Shown: positions 6,454-15,712 of the stretch, in pieces
Layout: every line of letters begins with the position of its first letter
How positions within the stretch are numbered: the first letter of the stretch is position 1
Assembly (NCBI GenBank): GCA_034678405.1
Contig: JAXDBW010000034.1
Span: 1-19,944, forward strand
DNA length: 19,944 nucleotides
Direction of reading: 5' to 3'
Source: JAXDBW01 sp034678405
Lineage (GTDB): Bacteria; Patescibacteriota; Patescibacteriia; UBA10025; JAHIVO01
Program-made: the position numbers and the translations under genes
Notes under the pieces: model-generated
Told to the model about the DNA's origin: nothing
Seen by the model: the letters and a program-made list of their open reading frames with translations, nothing else
Database searches by the model: none

Positions 6454-9400
6454 TTATGGGACGAAGCCACATGAACACGAGACGCGTGCTTCACAGGGGT
6501 CTGGATCTGGCCCAGAGAAATTTGAGCAAATAGGGCTCTCAATGCAAGCGGTGCCATTCCAGCTACACCCAGTTGCCGCAAGGCACTGTGCTGATGTCGT
6601 TCGGGATGAACAGGCTCCGCCAATATGGACACAGTTGCAGAAACCAGCAGCATCTGAGATAGTAATGCGTAAATTCTGGGTACCCGTACCAAATGCGTTG
6701 GTCGCCGTTAGTGTGACGTCAGTGGTGCCAGCTGCAGTAGGAGTTCCGATGATTCTGTTACCTGTCAGAGATAAACCGGCGGGTAGTGGTGCCGCAGTAA
6801 AAGATGTAGGGGTATTAGTGGCTGTAATATTATAGGTAGTAAAGCTCGTACCAACTGTGCCTGAAGCAGTCGCTGCGCTCGTGATAACTGGCGCCGCTCC
6901 CGCGGGCGGCAGACCGCACGCCCCCGTGACAGCCCGGATATTCTCGAGCTGGCTGACATACCCATCATTGCTCTCAGCCTCGATATCGACAAAGTAACTG
7001 CTCTCTCCTCCGACTGGTGAGGTCCATGTCCCGCGATAGGTCGAACCACCCGTCAAGAACATCCCCACGCGAGCCACCTGTATTTCGTCTGGATGCTGAA
7101 TACTAGCCTCCACGCGGGATATGCCCGATGGGCTCGTCACGTCTGCCTGGATACAGAATGACGTGCCCGGCGCACCAGAAGCGGGATCGACAACCCCCGC
7201 ATCAATGACGGGACCACCCGGTCCGCGGAAATTCAATCGAACCTCGATGCTATTACTTCGATTACCTGCTGGATCGAGGGCATCCACCTGGATACGGTGC
7301 CACCCGTCGGCTATAGTCGTGGTATCGAGTTGCCATTCATAGTACAACTGGCACTGGCCGCCACCCACCGGCAAACAATCAGCGTCGGTGGTACACGCGG
7401 TGGCCGGACTTGTTGAACAGCTGCCATTTGCCAATGTCGCGCTCGATCGCCACCGATAATCAAGATAGAAATTGACTCTGCCCACCGCACTATTATCGTT
7501 GGCTTCCACCCGGATAGTTATCGTCCCATCCACGGAACTGCCATTTGCGGGAGTGGGGGGCGAAATAAATGATACCGTCGGAGGTTCAATATCATTTTCG
7601 ATATTATCAAATATAACAGGTATCGCAGCTGAATCGCCAGAGTTATTTGCCGCATCATACGCGCGCGCCACGAGCGTGTGCGCTCCGTTTGCATACGCAC
7701 GAGTATTTAAGTCATAGTTATAGATGCCAGCACCTTCATCGGTGCCAGTCCCGGCGTATACTCCATCAACGAATACCTCCGCACGAACTACGCCAACATT
7801 GTCATTGGTCATAATCCTAACGGGCTGTGTATCAGTGAGAGTCTGATTTGCCGGGGGATCAGTAATAGCTGCGGTCGGGGCAATGAGATCAATTTCGCTG
7901 AGCACCACATTGATGGTAATAGTGGTGGTATTGCCAGCAGTATCCCGGCCAGATGCTTCGAGGACATATTCCCCGAGACTAATACCTGGCACGCCAGTCA
8001 AATCCCAATTTACCGTAAACGGGTTTGGTGGGCCAGCATTTGGCAATTCAGCGTCTGGTACGCCACCACGTAGTAAACGAAGATTAACGAGATTTAAATT
8101 TCTATTGTCAATATACCGGACAGTAATAGTACTCGTCGGAGTAATTGTGTCACCATCGGCGATATTCACAAATTCAATAAAGGGAGGGGACGTATCTGGT
8201 CCCGCAGCGCTATTTATAGTAGTCGGATACTGTGCATCAGTAAAATTCCCGACCGTATCATACGCCCGCACCCGGAACGTATGCAGACCATCGCTGAAAC
8301 GGGTCGTGTCGAAAGCCCATGACCAGTTCGGCACATTCGTCCCGTCACTGTCCGTGGCCTGGCGGATATCATCCACATAGAATTCTACCCGATCGACACC
8401 GTTGTTGCCGGTCAATATATCATCGACATCAACATCCATAGTCACTGTACCACTAAGAGCGAGGGGGGTATTTGGGGCAGACCCATTGACGTCATGAATC
8501 GTCGGACCCTGCCGATCAGTCGCGGTACCCGTGACATTATATTCATAGTTGAAACATCCACACGTCGCATTAGCGATGCCAGCCGCCGCACAGGGGTCCC
8601 CGGCATAGTTTTGCCAGCTACCGACACCCACATACTCCAGCCGCGTAAAGAGTGATGCCACCTCACCTGTCGGACTCCCGAGATACTGATAGATAAATGA
8701 ATTTGCCGGGCAGGAGAACGTCCGCGCAGTGTCATTCCAGCACGTGTTTGGATCAGCTCCCGCTGGGCACGTGCCGAAGGTATTAGTCGGATCCACTGGC
8801 AAAGTACCACCGAGCTGACCACCCAGCGTGTCCTGCCATGAGGGCCATCGTGAATTTGAGAGGGTCGAAATATACGTCCCTCCCTCAAGTGTGGGATACT
8901 GATCGTGCTGGGCGCGGTAGGTAATAAGTTTTTCGGCTATTTCACTGAGATCAGACAGTCGCTTCATATCCCGCTGCAGTCGCGCTTTATCCTCCGGCGC
9001 CATATTTACATTAAACTCCCAATTCTCGAGCAATCGATTATATATCCCGATCGTATCTCCGTCCGCCCCTTCACTGTATGATATCAGATAGACATTTGAA
9101 TAAATGACGCCCCCTTGGAGGTTGGTCGCGGCGACATAGACCGTCCGACCTGAGCGCACGGCTGGATATCCGTCCACAGTGAGGCCTTGTGGTTCTGGCG
9201 CGGCGGGACCGAATTGTTCAAAATACCACTGGCGGGCAGAGAGTTTACGTTCGTTTTCCATGACACGGATACCGATCGCGTCGTCAGAGTTATCACGGAG
9301 GAAAAAGTACTCTTTGATCAGATTGTCCGTACCAGGAACAAAAGCGGTACCCTCTTTGACGACAATCGCTCCCGGTATGCCAGGGCTCCGCAGTGAGGCG

Positions 9401-12400
9401 AGTCCATCATCGCGACAGTACCACGTCGAGAAGTTAGTATATTTGGTCACGAGACCAGTGATTGTATCCGGTTTGGGACTCGCAAAAGAGTCCTCATACG
9501 GAGAATCATCATTGTCCGGAGCGTAGGGATTGGGCCACGGATTTTCGCACATATAGCCACAGACCCGGGCAGAAGTACTCGCCGCGCCAAGACCTACCCC
9601 ACTGCCATCAGCGTTGACTTGCCAGTAGCCACACCCATTCTCGACGTCACTCGTCAGCTGGCAGGTCAATTCGTCTGCCGCGTTCGCGGGACACGGTGGG
9701 TTACCAGCGTTGTCATGCGTCGGGGTGAAGACATTGCGTGGATCAACTTCAGACCAGGTAAAATCTATGCCCCCACCGAGATCGGTGTTATCAGCATCCT
9801 GGGCGACCGCATACCACTCCTCCTGGTTGCCCGTCGTACCGACGAGTGAATCGCTCGGTTCGCATCCGTCAGTGCCACAGCTAAACCGGGATGGCGGGTT
9901 GTCCCATACACCATCTAGGTTCTTGTCCCATCGGACTGACACATGGTCGATACTACAGAGTGTGGCATCAGGTAATACAAACCAGTATAGGTTGATTCTC
10001 TGATTTGCCGGGACGGGATCAGACCACATGGCGATTCCATATCTGTTTTTAATCTTGGTCGGATCGAGAACAATATGCACGAACACTCCTCCGGCATGGG
10101 GCAACTCTTCACTCGGCACAAAGGTGAATCCATTAGCCCGAGTTATGAGTCGGCCGGGTATAGGAGTGGGGCCATCAGTGCTTTCGACAATGATAGAGTC
10201 TCCCAGGACCATGCTGCTCCGATCCATGCCGATACCCGCGGTATCAAATGTATAGGTAAATACTGCGTTGAGACAACTGAGGGGGACCATAGCGGGTCCA
10301 GCCGGCGCCACCCAATACCCTCCCGGAGTGACGGATGCAATCCTGGGCCGAGGATTACAGCAATTATTCGCATCGTTCCCACACCCTACCTGCGCTCCAG
10401 GATTGGTTGGATCACACTGCTGATCGCCGGGTGTCGGATTGGCCGCGTCATAATCACACCCGCAGTATAAACCACGCTCTGTACCGGAACACTGCCCCTC
10501 ATCCTCGGTACAGACCAGTCCAGCTGGATTTGACGTACCCGGCTGGCAGCAGAAACGGCAATCACCGCCAAAGGCGGGCGGCTCGGGAGGTGGGTTGGGA
10601 ACACCGCTCACGTCACCGGTATCAGAAATACATTCGTAGTCGGCCGGCGTCGGAAAGATAGGTGGCGGGGCACAGTTTGGGTTGGTCCCGTCAGCGATGG
10701 TACAGAGACCTCCAACTCCTCCCCCGGTGCAAAAAATAGTATCCTGACAACTACGCGTCGCGAGGTCACAACACCCCGTCGAGCATTGTGAATTTCTGGT
10801 GCAGCTCACAATAAAATCAATTTCATTTGAGGGGCAGTTATTTACCTGGACGCTCACTGGCCCAGAAGTCGCCCCGACCGGTACCTGCGTATCGGTAATC
10901 GCATCATCGAGCCAAGTACCTCTACCCATCGGGCCGGCAATAGTAGTATAGGCGTCCGCTAAACCGTGCGTATAGTACACTCGTGAGGTGGCCGGATTGG
11001 GCCCGCCGACGGGGTTGAAGTTTGATCCAGTAATATCTATGAGCGTAGTCTCAATCCCGGCCGCGGGCGAGAGCGGCGGACAGATACCCGGTGTGCCGCC
11101 GACGGGGATGGCAGCGCCGGCGCCGCAGACACTTCCCGGACAATCAGCATTATCGTCACATTGTTTGTTGATATTGATGCCGCCGGCGCATAATCCAGAA
11201 CAGCTATTCGCAACGGTGAATTCAAAGGCGGGGCCCGTCTGACCCGAATCGGTCACTGTCGAGAAGCCGTTCGTCGGCTGCACATCTACCTGCACTGTAC
11301 TCCCGATTGCATTACCCTGCTCAGTCACGACGATTTGGCTATTGCTCCAAGAGTTTGGACAATCAGGAGCTCCGGGCTGGGCTCCAAATAAAACCGTCCC
11401 CGGCACTGAACCAAAATAGCAACCCTTGATCGTCACATACTGGCCATCGGGGCCGGTCTGCGGCGAAATGTCAGTAATGGCTGGTGTACAACGGTCAATC
11501 GTAAAATCACAAACACTATCAGTGCACTCCTGGATGCCGTCGAGATTTGGATCAGCGCACCGGTCTGGATTGAATATACATGAATCAGGATCGACTCTGA
11601 GTCGTCCCTGACCCGAGATTCCATCAGCGGTCGCCTGGATGTAGGTCGTACCAGCATTCGGTGGATTTGGCGCGGCAGGAACCGTCGCAGTCTCCGTCGG
11701 ATCCGTACTGCCGGATAGAGTAACAATGCCGGGATCTGGTGGTAGCCGATCCCAGCCCCACGTATATGCGGCCGGATTTAATAGTGAACAATTCGGCCCA
11801 TTGGCGAGTGCGGCATATGCCTGGACCTGATTCACCAGAGTCAGGACAGTCACCCCCGGACTGACGGAAACACTCTCGAGAGGGCATACTTCCGCACCTG
11901 GTTTCGTATGGATTATCCATGAATAGGGGGCATTCATCATCGCTCCAGCGCTGGAAAGGACACCCTGAGTAATAGTTACTCGATAGTAGGCATCAGCATT
12001 GAGATTGCCGGGAGTCGTGATGGTAAACCGATCATCCTCGGGTGCGGCAAAAGTATTGACCACATATCCCGGGACGAGATTGACCGCCCCACTACAGTCA
12101 GCGTTATCACATTCCTCCAGCCGGATATTGACATCATTCAGCGTGCCGGCATCCATAGAAATCGGATTATTTGTTCCGGCCACCCGGAACCGGGCGCCGA
12201 AGGCTGCATTGATACAGACATCGTTGCTTCCGGTATAGGGGTTTGGTGAGGCCATCTGGATTTGACACGTCTCCCCTGCCACGACATTACAATCGCTATT
12301 CTGAGTACAGAGGGTGCCATTGGGGATGCCGAGGGCACTCACACATTGGGCGCTACAGCTAGGGCTATTCACCACCTCTGGGATATCACCACAGGGGACG

Positions 12401-14763
12401 TCAAAATACACACCATTACTGGTGACCCCGCTGGAATTCGCGATCGTGGCGACATAATTCTGCGCATTCGAGAGATTGGGAATGGTCACCTGAGCGGTAT
12501 TGGGATCGCTGCTGCCATCCCACGCTCCCACTGCCGCGGGGATCGGTGGATTGATACCGAGAGTAAACGCAGCACTCCCGGGATTCGGGCCAAAACTGAA
12601 ACCTTCAAATGTCCGCGCGTTGCCATTGACCCCACATGACTGGGGCTTAATCTCACAGAGTCCAGGCCCGGGTGCTTCATTGGTATAGATAAATTCAATA
12701 ACATTACTCGGCTCACCACCAGCCGTAGTGATCTGGATGCCAACGCGACTGGTATCCGGACAGTTGTACCACTGCGTGACGGAAACATCACAGGGCGTCA
12801 CCCCGATGGGCGAGAGATCAATCATCTGGAGGAGAACCGCATTATTTTTCCAGCTGTTTGTGCACGAAGCCAGCGTAGCGCTCATCCGGTTAGCTGGGTT
12901 GACCTTACTAATGTATTCGACATCGCCGGCAATAGCACCGAAGCCATCATCTGCGCCTGAGCGCTTCAGCAGTGATACCATCTGACCGATACCACCATGT
13001 GCTTGGTTATTTAGGGCTGATGCATTATAAATCTGCGGACTCGAGACATTATGCGATACGGTATTCGCGCTGGTCCGACACGTCCCGCCTCCCGGACAGG
13101 GGTCTGGCAGCGGATCACAACTCATGCCATCCCGGTCACCGCCGAGACACACCCCTGGATCGATCGTGACGGCGACGGCACCATCCATGGCACCGGCAGA
13201 GGGGTAGAGGAACGGCCGTTGGAGCGGTCCACCCGGGACATCGGTGTTGATATCGGTATCCGACCAGGCACCAACTGCGATACATGAATTCGCCGGATAC
13301 TCCTGCGCATTATAGCAATAGTTATTCCCGCCAATCGATACATTGACCCCGGCGTTGAATTCCACATACCCACCGATGCCGAAGTTTGTCCCATGAATAT
13401 TTATAAGCGGGGAACCATTACGATACAGACCATCTTGGTCAATGCTCTGTATCTCCGGTAAACACTGGGTGTTGGTCACGTCCGTATCCGCCGTGAAGTC
13501 CCATGGACGCGCTGGATTGGTCGGATCCATGTAGTTATCATCCGGCCGCACATCCTCAGTACCGCTGGCATTACCATCAATATGATTAAGGCACACATCC
13601 ATGACGGAGTTCGTCGGATCACGATACAGTGGGTCGAGTTCATCAACGGTCTCGCCTGAGAGAAGCTCGACGCTATACTGCGCGCCGGCGTCCATAGGTG
13701 ATGTCGGCCGCGAGGAGAAGAGCGTCACACCATTTGACGCGCTAAACGACCGCAAATCAGCCGGGCCCGGTATCGGATTAAGCTGATTGAAGAGAACCGT
13801 CGAATCATTGATCGAAGCCGCCCGCATCTTCTGCGAGAATTCAACTTGCACCAGGCCATTGAGACAGACATTGCTGGCGCCGTCAGCTGGATTGATATTT
13901 GTCACCGTCGGCGGCGTGGTAAGGTCTACGTTGCTGGTCGTGAACGTCCAGTTTTCACCTCCCCACACCCACACCCCTGGAGGAGTAGTGAACTGCAGGC
14001 CAGCATCAAGCTCTACCCGATACTGCGTCGTATCAGCGAAATTGCTGTCAGGAAGGAACTCTATCAGCCGAGGATCGGCAGCCGCTACCTGCCAGGTGCC
14101 CGGCACTTCGAGGGTGGTGACCGTATCAATCACGCGCACATTACCCGGCAGCGAGGCGGCAACCAGCGGCAGATTGAACTGAGCCTGGACGATCTGACAC
14201 ACATACGCACCGACACCCTCAGGATCGCGCCATACCGTGCGGATAGTGTTAAACCCTGCGGGACAGAGCGCGGGCACGAAATTCCACTCACCGTCGCCGG
14301 TCACCGGATTTGCCTGGCATTCGAAGCATCCGTTCGTATCACCGATAGAACATCCGCCACCAGCTCCAGTCAGATTGAGCGCACGATCAACGATAAAGGT
14401 AACGATCGCCCATGACAGCAGGACGATGAGCAGGCCAATCACGGCTCGGAGAATAATCTTTTTTGCTTTATCAACTTTCTCAGCATTACCCGCCGCGGTC
14501 ATCCAAATGAAGCCGCCGTACATGATGAAGATAACGGCGATCAGTCCGAGAAAGCCGAGGGCCCACTGGACTATTTTGATCACGGTAGATTCCAGATCCG
14601 CCGTCCCCAGGCCAAAGGTCGATCCGAGATTTGGATCGATACCCACCTGCGCCTGCGTCACCGGAGACACTGCCACAAAACCGCCGACCACGAGCATGGC
14701 GACGACAAAACCCATCAGCATCATCAGAATATTTTTTTTGGTGTTAGTTCTTCGCATGGACAC
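6454..14763 (-). CDS. Giant (2769-aa) surface protein: T4SS pilin-like N-terminus plus IPT/Ig/Cys-rich array
   Basis: One uninterrupted 2769-codon frame starts at GTG 14763 (alternative ATG 14757; neither has a Shine-Dalgarno). Domains by residue: signal peptide about 1-40 (cleavage near TQA); T4SS/VirB2-type pilin region about 55-130 with two membrane helices around the basic turn AGNAEKVDKAKK; Big_5-like domain about 285-390; IPT/TIG-like domains about 434-538, 698-795, 1090-1180 and 1234-1307; BIG2-like about 961-1057; Cys-rich segments about 804-840, 1188-1220 and 1318-1471; a CPR-type domain about 1821-1910 (SARQWY, VYLISY) shared with the 368-aa protein; pseudopilin-like globular domain about 1925-2055; four Ig-like domains about 2088-2510; another beta domain about 2514-2605; a He_PIG-like putative Ig about 2623-2710; Cys-rich C-terminus. 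Predicted topology is two anchoring helices with about 2600 residues outside. Domain names come from recognition by eye. Function unknown: adhesin, fibre or attachment organelle are possible. Confidence 0.9.
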   Translation of the reverse strand: MSMRRTNTKKNILMMLMGFVVAMLVVGGFVAVSPVTQAQVGIDPNLGSTFGLGTADLESTVIKIVQWALGFLGLIAVIFIMYGGFIWMTAAGNAEKVDKAKKIILRAVIGLLIVLLSWAIVTFIVDRALNLTGAGGGCSIGDTNGCFECQANPVTGDGEWNFVPALCPAGFNTIRTVWRDPEGVGAYVCQIVQAQFNLPLVAASLPGNVRVIDTVTTLEVPGTWQVAAADPRLIEFLPDSNFADTTQYRVELDAGLQFTTPPGVWVWGGENWTFTTSNVDLTTPPTVTNINPADGASNVCLNGLVQVEFSQKMRAASINDSTVLFNQLNPIPGPADLRSFSASNGVTLFSSRPTSPMDAGAQYSVELLSGETVDELDPLYRDPTNSVMDVCLNHIDGNASGTEDVRPDDNYMDPTNPARPWDFTADTDVTNTQCLPEIQSIDQDGLYRNGSPLINIHGTNFGIGGYVEFNAGVNVSIGGNNYCYNAQEYPANSCIAVGAWSDTDINTDVPGGPLQRPFLYPSAGAMDGAVAVTIDPGVCLGGDRDGMSCDPLPDPCPGGGTCRTSANTVSHNVSSPQIYNASALNNQAHGGIGQMVSLLKRSGADDGFGAIAGDVEYISKVNPANRMSATLASCTNSWKNNAVLLQMIDLSPIGVTPCDVSVTQWYNCPDTSRVGIQITTAGGEPSNVIEFIYTNEAPGPGLCEIKPQSCGVNGNARTFEGFSFGPNPGSAAFTLGINPPIPAAVGAWDGSSDPNTAQVTIPNLSNAQNYVATIANSSGVTSNGVYFDVPCGDIPEVVNSPSCSAQCVSALGIPNGTLCTQNSDCNVVAGETCQIQMASPNPYTGSNDVCINAAFGARFRVAGTNNPISMDAGTLNDVNIRLEECDNADCSGAVNLVPGYVVNTFAAPEDDRFTITTPGNLNADAYYRVTITQGVLSSAGAMMNAPYSWIIHTKPGAEVCPLESVSVSPGVTVLTLVNQVQAYAALANGPNCSLLNPAAYTWGWDRLPPDPGIVTLSGSTDPTETATVPAAPNPPNAGTTYIQATADGISGQGRLRVDPDSCIFNPDRCADPNLDGIQECTDSVCDFTIDRCTPAITDISPQTGPDGQYVTIKGCYFGSVPGTVLFGAQPGAPDCPNSWSNSQIVVTEQGNAIGSTVQVDVQPTNGFSTVTDSGQTGPAFEFTVANSCSGLCAGGININKQCDDNADCPGSVCGAGAAIPVGGTPGICPPLSPAAGIETTLIDITGSNFNPVGGPNPATSRVYYTHGLADAYTTIAGPMGRGTWLDDAITDTQVPVGATSGPVSVQVNNCPSNEIDFIVSCTRNSQCSTGCCDLATRSCQDTIFCTGGGVGGLCTIADGTNPNCAPPPIFPTPADYECISDTGDVSGVPNPPPEPPAFGGDCRFCCQPGTSNPAGLVCTEDEGQCSGTERGLYCGCDYDAANPTPGDQQCDPTNPGAQVGCGNDANNCCNPRPRIASVTPGGYWVAPAGPAMVPLSCLNAVFTYTFDTAGIGMDRSSMVLGDSIIVESTDGPTPIPGRLITRANGFTFVPSEELPHAGGVFVHIVLDPTKIKNRYGIAMWSDPVPANQRINLYWFVLPDATLCSIDHVSVRWDKNLDGVWDNPPSRFSCGTDGCEPSDSLVGTTGNQEEWYAVAQDADNTDLGGGIDFTWSEVDPRNVFTPTHDNAGNPPCPANAADELTCQLTSDVENGCGYWQVNADGSGVGLGAASTSARVCGYMCENPWPNPYAPDNDDSPYEDSFASPKPDTITGLVTKYTNFSTWYCRDDGLASLRSPGIPGAIVVKEGTAFVPGTDNLIKEYFFLRDNSDDAIGIRVMENERKLSARQWYFEQFGPAAPEPQGLTVDGYPAVRSGRTVYVAATNLQGGVIYSNVYLISYSEGADGDTIGIYNRLLENWEFNVNMAPEDKARLQRDMKRLSDLSEIAEKLITYRAQHDQYPTLEGGTYISTLSNSRWPSWQDTLGGQLGGTLPVDPTNTFGTCPAGADPNTCWNDTARTFSCPANSFIYQYLGSPTGEVASLFTRLEYVGVGSWQNYAGDPCAAAGIANATCGCFNYEYNVTGTATDRQGPTIHDVNGSAPNTPLALSGTVTMDVDVDDILTGNNGVDRVEFYVDDIRQATDSDGTNVPNWSWAFDTTRFSDGLHTFRVRAYDTVGNFTDAQYPTTINSAAGPDTSPPFIEFVNIADGDTITPTSTITVRYIDNRNLNLVNLRLLRGGVPDAELPNAGPPNPFTVNWDLTGVPGISLGEYVLEASGRDTAGNTTTITINVVLSEIDLIAPTAAITDPPANQTLTDTQPVRIMTNDNVGVVRAEVFVDGVYAGTGTDEGAGIYNYDLNTRAYANGAHTLVARAYDAANNSGDSAAIPVIFDNIENDIEPPTVSFISPPTPANGSSVDGTITIRVEANDNSAVGRVNFYLDYRWRSSATLANGSCSTSPATACTTDADCLPVGGGQCQLYYEWQLDTTTIADGWHRIQVDALDPAGNRSNSIEVRLNFRGPGGPVIDAGVVDPASGAPGTSFCIQADVTSPSGISRVEASIQHPDEIQVARVGMFLTGGSTYRGTWTSPVGGESSYFVDIEAESNDGYVSQLENIRAVTGACGLPPAGAAPVITSAATASGTVGTSFTTYNITATNTPTSFTAAPLPAGLSLTGNRIIGTPTAAGTTDVTLTATNAFGTGTQNLRITISDAAGFCNCVHIGGACSSRTTSAQCLAATGCSWNGTACIESPICSNFSGPDPDPCEARVSCSCGFVP

Positions 14764-14807
14764 GCATCAATATAAGCATGGAACTATTGAGCGGCAGCGG
14801 GCACCGA

Positions 14808-15251
14808 CTACGTACCGAGGGCTGCTTTGACGAGAGCGGATACCCGCTTCCCGTCGGCTTGAGCGCCGGCCCGAGCCATGACGCCCTTCATCACTGCGCC
14901 AAACTGCGCTGCCTCACCGAGTTCACCCTGCACTTCAGTAATGAGGACCTGGAGGGCGGCATCATCGAGCTGCGCGGGTAAGTATTTTTCGATAACGGCG
15001 AGTTCGGCTTTTTCTTTGTCCGCCAGTTCGGCTCGGCCGCCGTCAGTATAGGCCTCGATGGCATCGTTTCGTTTCTTCGCTTCAGACTTCAGTACCGTGA
15101 TCACCTCATCATCGCTGAGCTCGGCGCCTTTGGCTTCGATAGATTTATTGTGGAGGGAGCTTTTCAGCATACGCAAAACTGACAGTGTGGTACTGTCTTT
15201 CTGGACCATCGCCGTTTTGGTATCGGCTTCGATCTGCTGGAGGATGCTCAT
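14808..15251 (-). CDS. yqeY: GatB/YqeY domain protein
   Basis: The 147-aa product matches the YqeY family, a helical protein related to the tRNA-binding tail domain of the GatB amidotransferase subunit; its exact role is unsettled. Visible hallmarks are an N-terminal MSILQQIEADTKTAMVQKD, then LSVLRMLKSSLHNKSIE (about 24-40), AELAVIEKYLPAQLDD, and a C-terminal GxVMKGVMARAGAQADGKRVS segment. I chose the ATG at 15251 because it gives the standard family length and start. An upstream in-frame start at 15281 would add ten unrelated residues and nearly touch rpsU. The gene follows rpsU by 33 nt; rpsU-yqeY adjacency is common in bacteria. The giant gene begins 44 nt downstream, so it may be read from the same transcript. 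Confidence 0.92.
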   Translation of the reverse strand: MSILQQIEADTKTAMVQKDSTTLSVLRMLKSSLHNKSIEAKGAELSDDEVITVLKSEAKKRNDAIEAYTDGGRAELADKEKAELAVIEKYLPAQLDDAALQVLITEVQGELGEAAQFGAVMKGVMARAGAQADGKRVSALVKAALGT

Positions 15252-15284
15252 GTTTGTTTCATCCGTATGCCAGTCAGGCAATAA

Positions 15285-15572
15285 TTATTTGCGAACTTTT
15301 GCCTGCAGGAGTTTTTTAATAGTGCCCCGTTTGTTGGGACGACGTGGATCGATGAACTCATCAAGTTTGCCGATTTTCCGGAGATATTCTTTTTTCTCCT
15401 GAATTTCGCTTCTCCGTGCGGCATTTTCCTTTGACTCAAGTTTACTCTGTTTCGGTGTATAGTACCGACCGCGCTTGGCCTGGAGCAAGACTCCTGATGA
15501 TTGGACACGTTTCGTAAAACGTCGCAGCAGACTCTCCGCTGATTCACCGTCTCGTTTCTTAACTTCGACCAC
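15285..15572 (-). CDS. rpsU: Small ribosomal subunit protein bS21
   Basis: S21 sits near the 16S rRNA 3' end and helps mRNA base-pairing with the anti-Shine-Dalgarno. The 95-aa product starts MVEVKKRDGESAESLLRRF, then TKRVQSSGVL and a highly basic tail, matching S21 (basic N-terminal strand, ESxESLLRRF helix). It is longer than the usual 58-70 aa, with an extra Lys/Arg/Glu-rich C-terminal part (about 60-95: RKIGKLDEFIDPRRPNKRGT). The start is GTG at 15572, supported by a near-perfect Shine-Dalgarno six nt upstream and a consensus-like promoter. It leads rpsU-yqeY and possibly the giant gene. Confidence 0.93.
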   Translation of the reverse strand: MVEVKKRDGESAESLLRRFTKRVQSSGVLLQAKRGRYYTPKQSKLESKENAARRSEIQEKKEYLRKIGKLDEFIDPRRPNKRGTIKKLLQAKVRK

Positions 15573-15578
15573 GAAATG

Positions 15579-15585
15579 TCACCTC
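15579..15585 (-). promoter_or_regulatory. Strong Shine-Dalgarno for rpsU
   Basis: Minus-strand GAGGTGA lies six nt before the GTG at 15572 and fixes that start. It is the best ribosome binding site among the minus-strand genes here; most others have none recognisable. Confidence 0.8.
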
Positions 15586-15621
15586 GCTTTCTAAAGGATA
15601 ATATTAGTTGAAAGTAAACCT

Positions 15622-15651
15622 ACTATAACACGTTCCCCCGGCTCTTGTCAA
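15622..15651 (-). promoter_or_regulatory. Sigma-70-like promoter for rpsU-yqeY
   Basis: On the minus strand a perfect -35 TTGACA (15651-15646) is followed by an 18-bp spacer and TATAGT (15627-15622; 5/6). The predicted start is near 15615, leaving a leader of about 43 nt that contains the strong Shine-Dalgarno. It is the best promoter in the window and could also drive the giant gene, since no terminator is visible between rpsU, yqeY and that gene. Confidence 0.75.
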
Positions 15652-15669
15652 TTTACCTCAAATAACCAT

Positions 15670-15697
15670 AAAAAGGACGTAATTTGGCGCTTTACGC
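15670..15697 (-). terminator. Weak Rho-independent terminator after the HIT gene
   Basis: Minus strand GCGTAA (15697-15692), a 9-nt loop, TTACGT (15682-15677; one G-U pair), then CC and five Ts (15674-15670). It is placed correctly, 16 nt after the HIT stop and before the rpsU promoter, but the stem is short and A/T-rich. Confidence 0.35.
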
Positions 15698-15712
15698 TTA
15701 TTTTCCTACTAC

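Noticed and set aside
13846..14415. Long plus-strand open frames opposite the giant gene (also 14237-14830, 7883-8380, 10075-10470)
   Set aside because: They lie antisense to an uninterrupted 2769-codon frame with clear domains, have no recognisable domains and are compositionally odd. They are shadows.
15252..15281. Longer yqeY start at 15281
   Set aside because: The added ten residues are not family-like. The ATG at 15251 gives the normal length.
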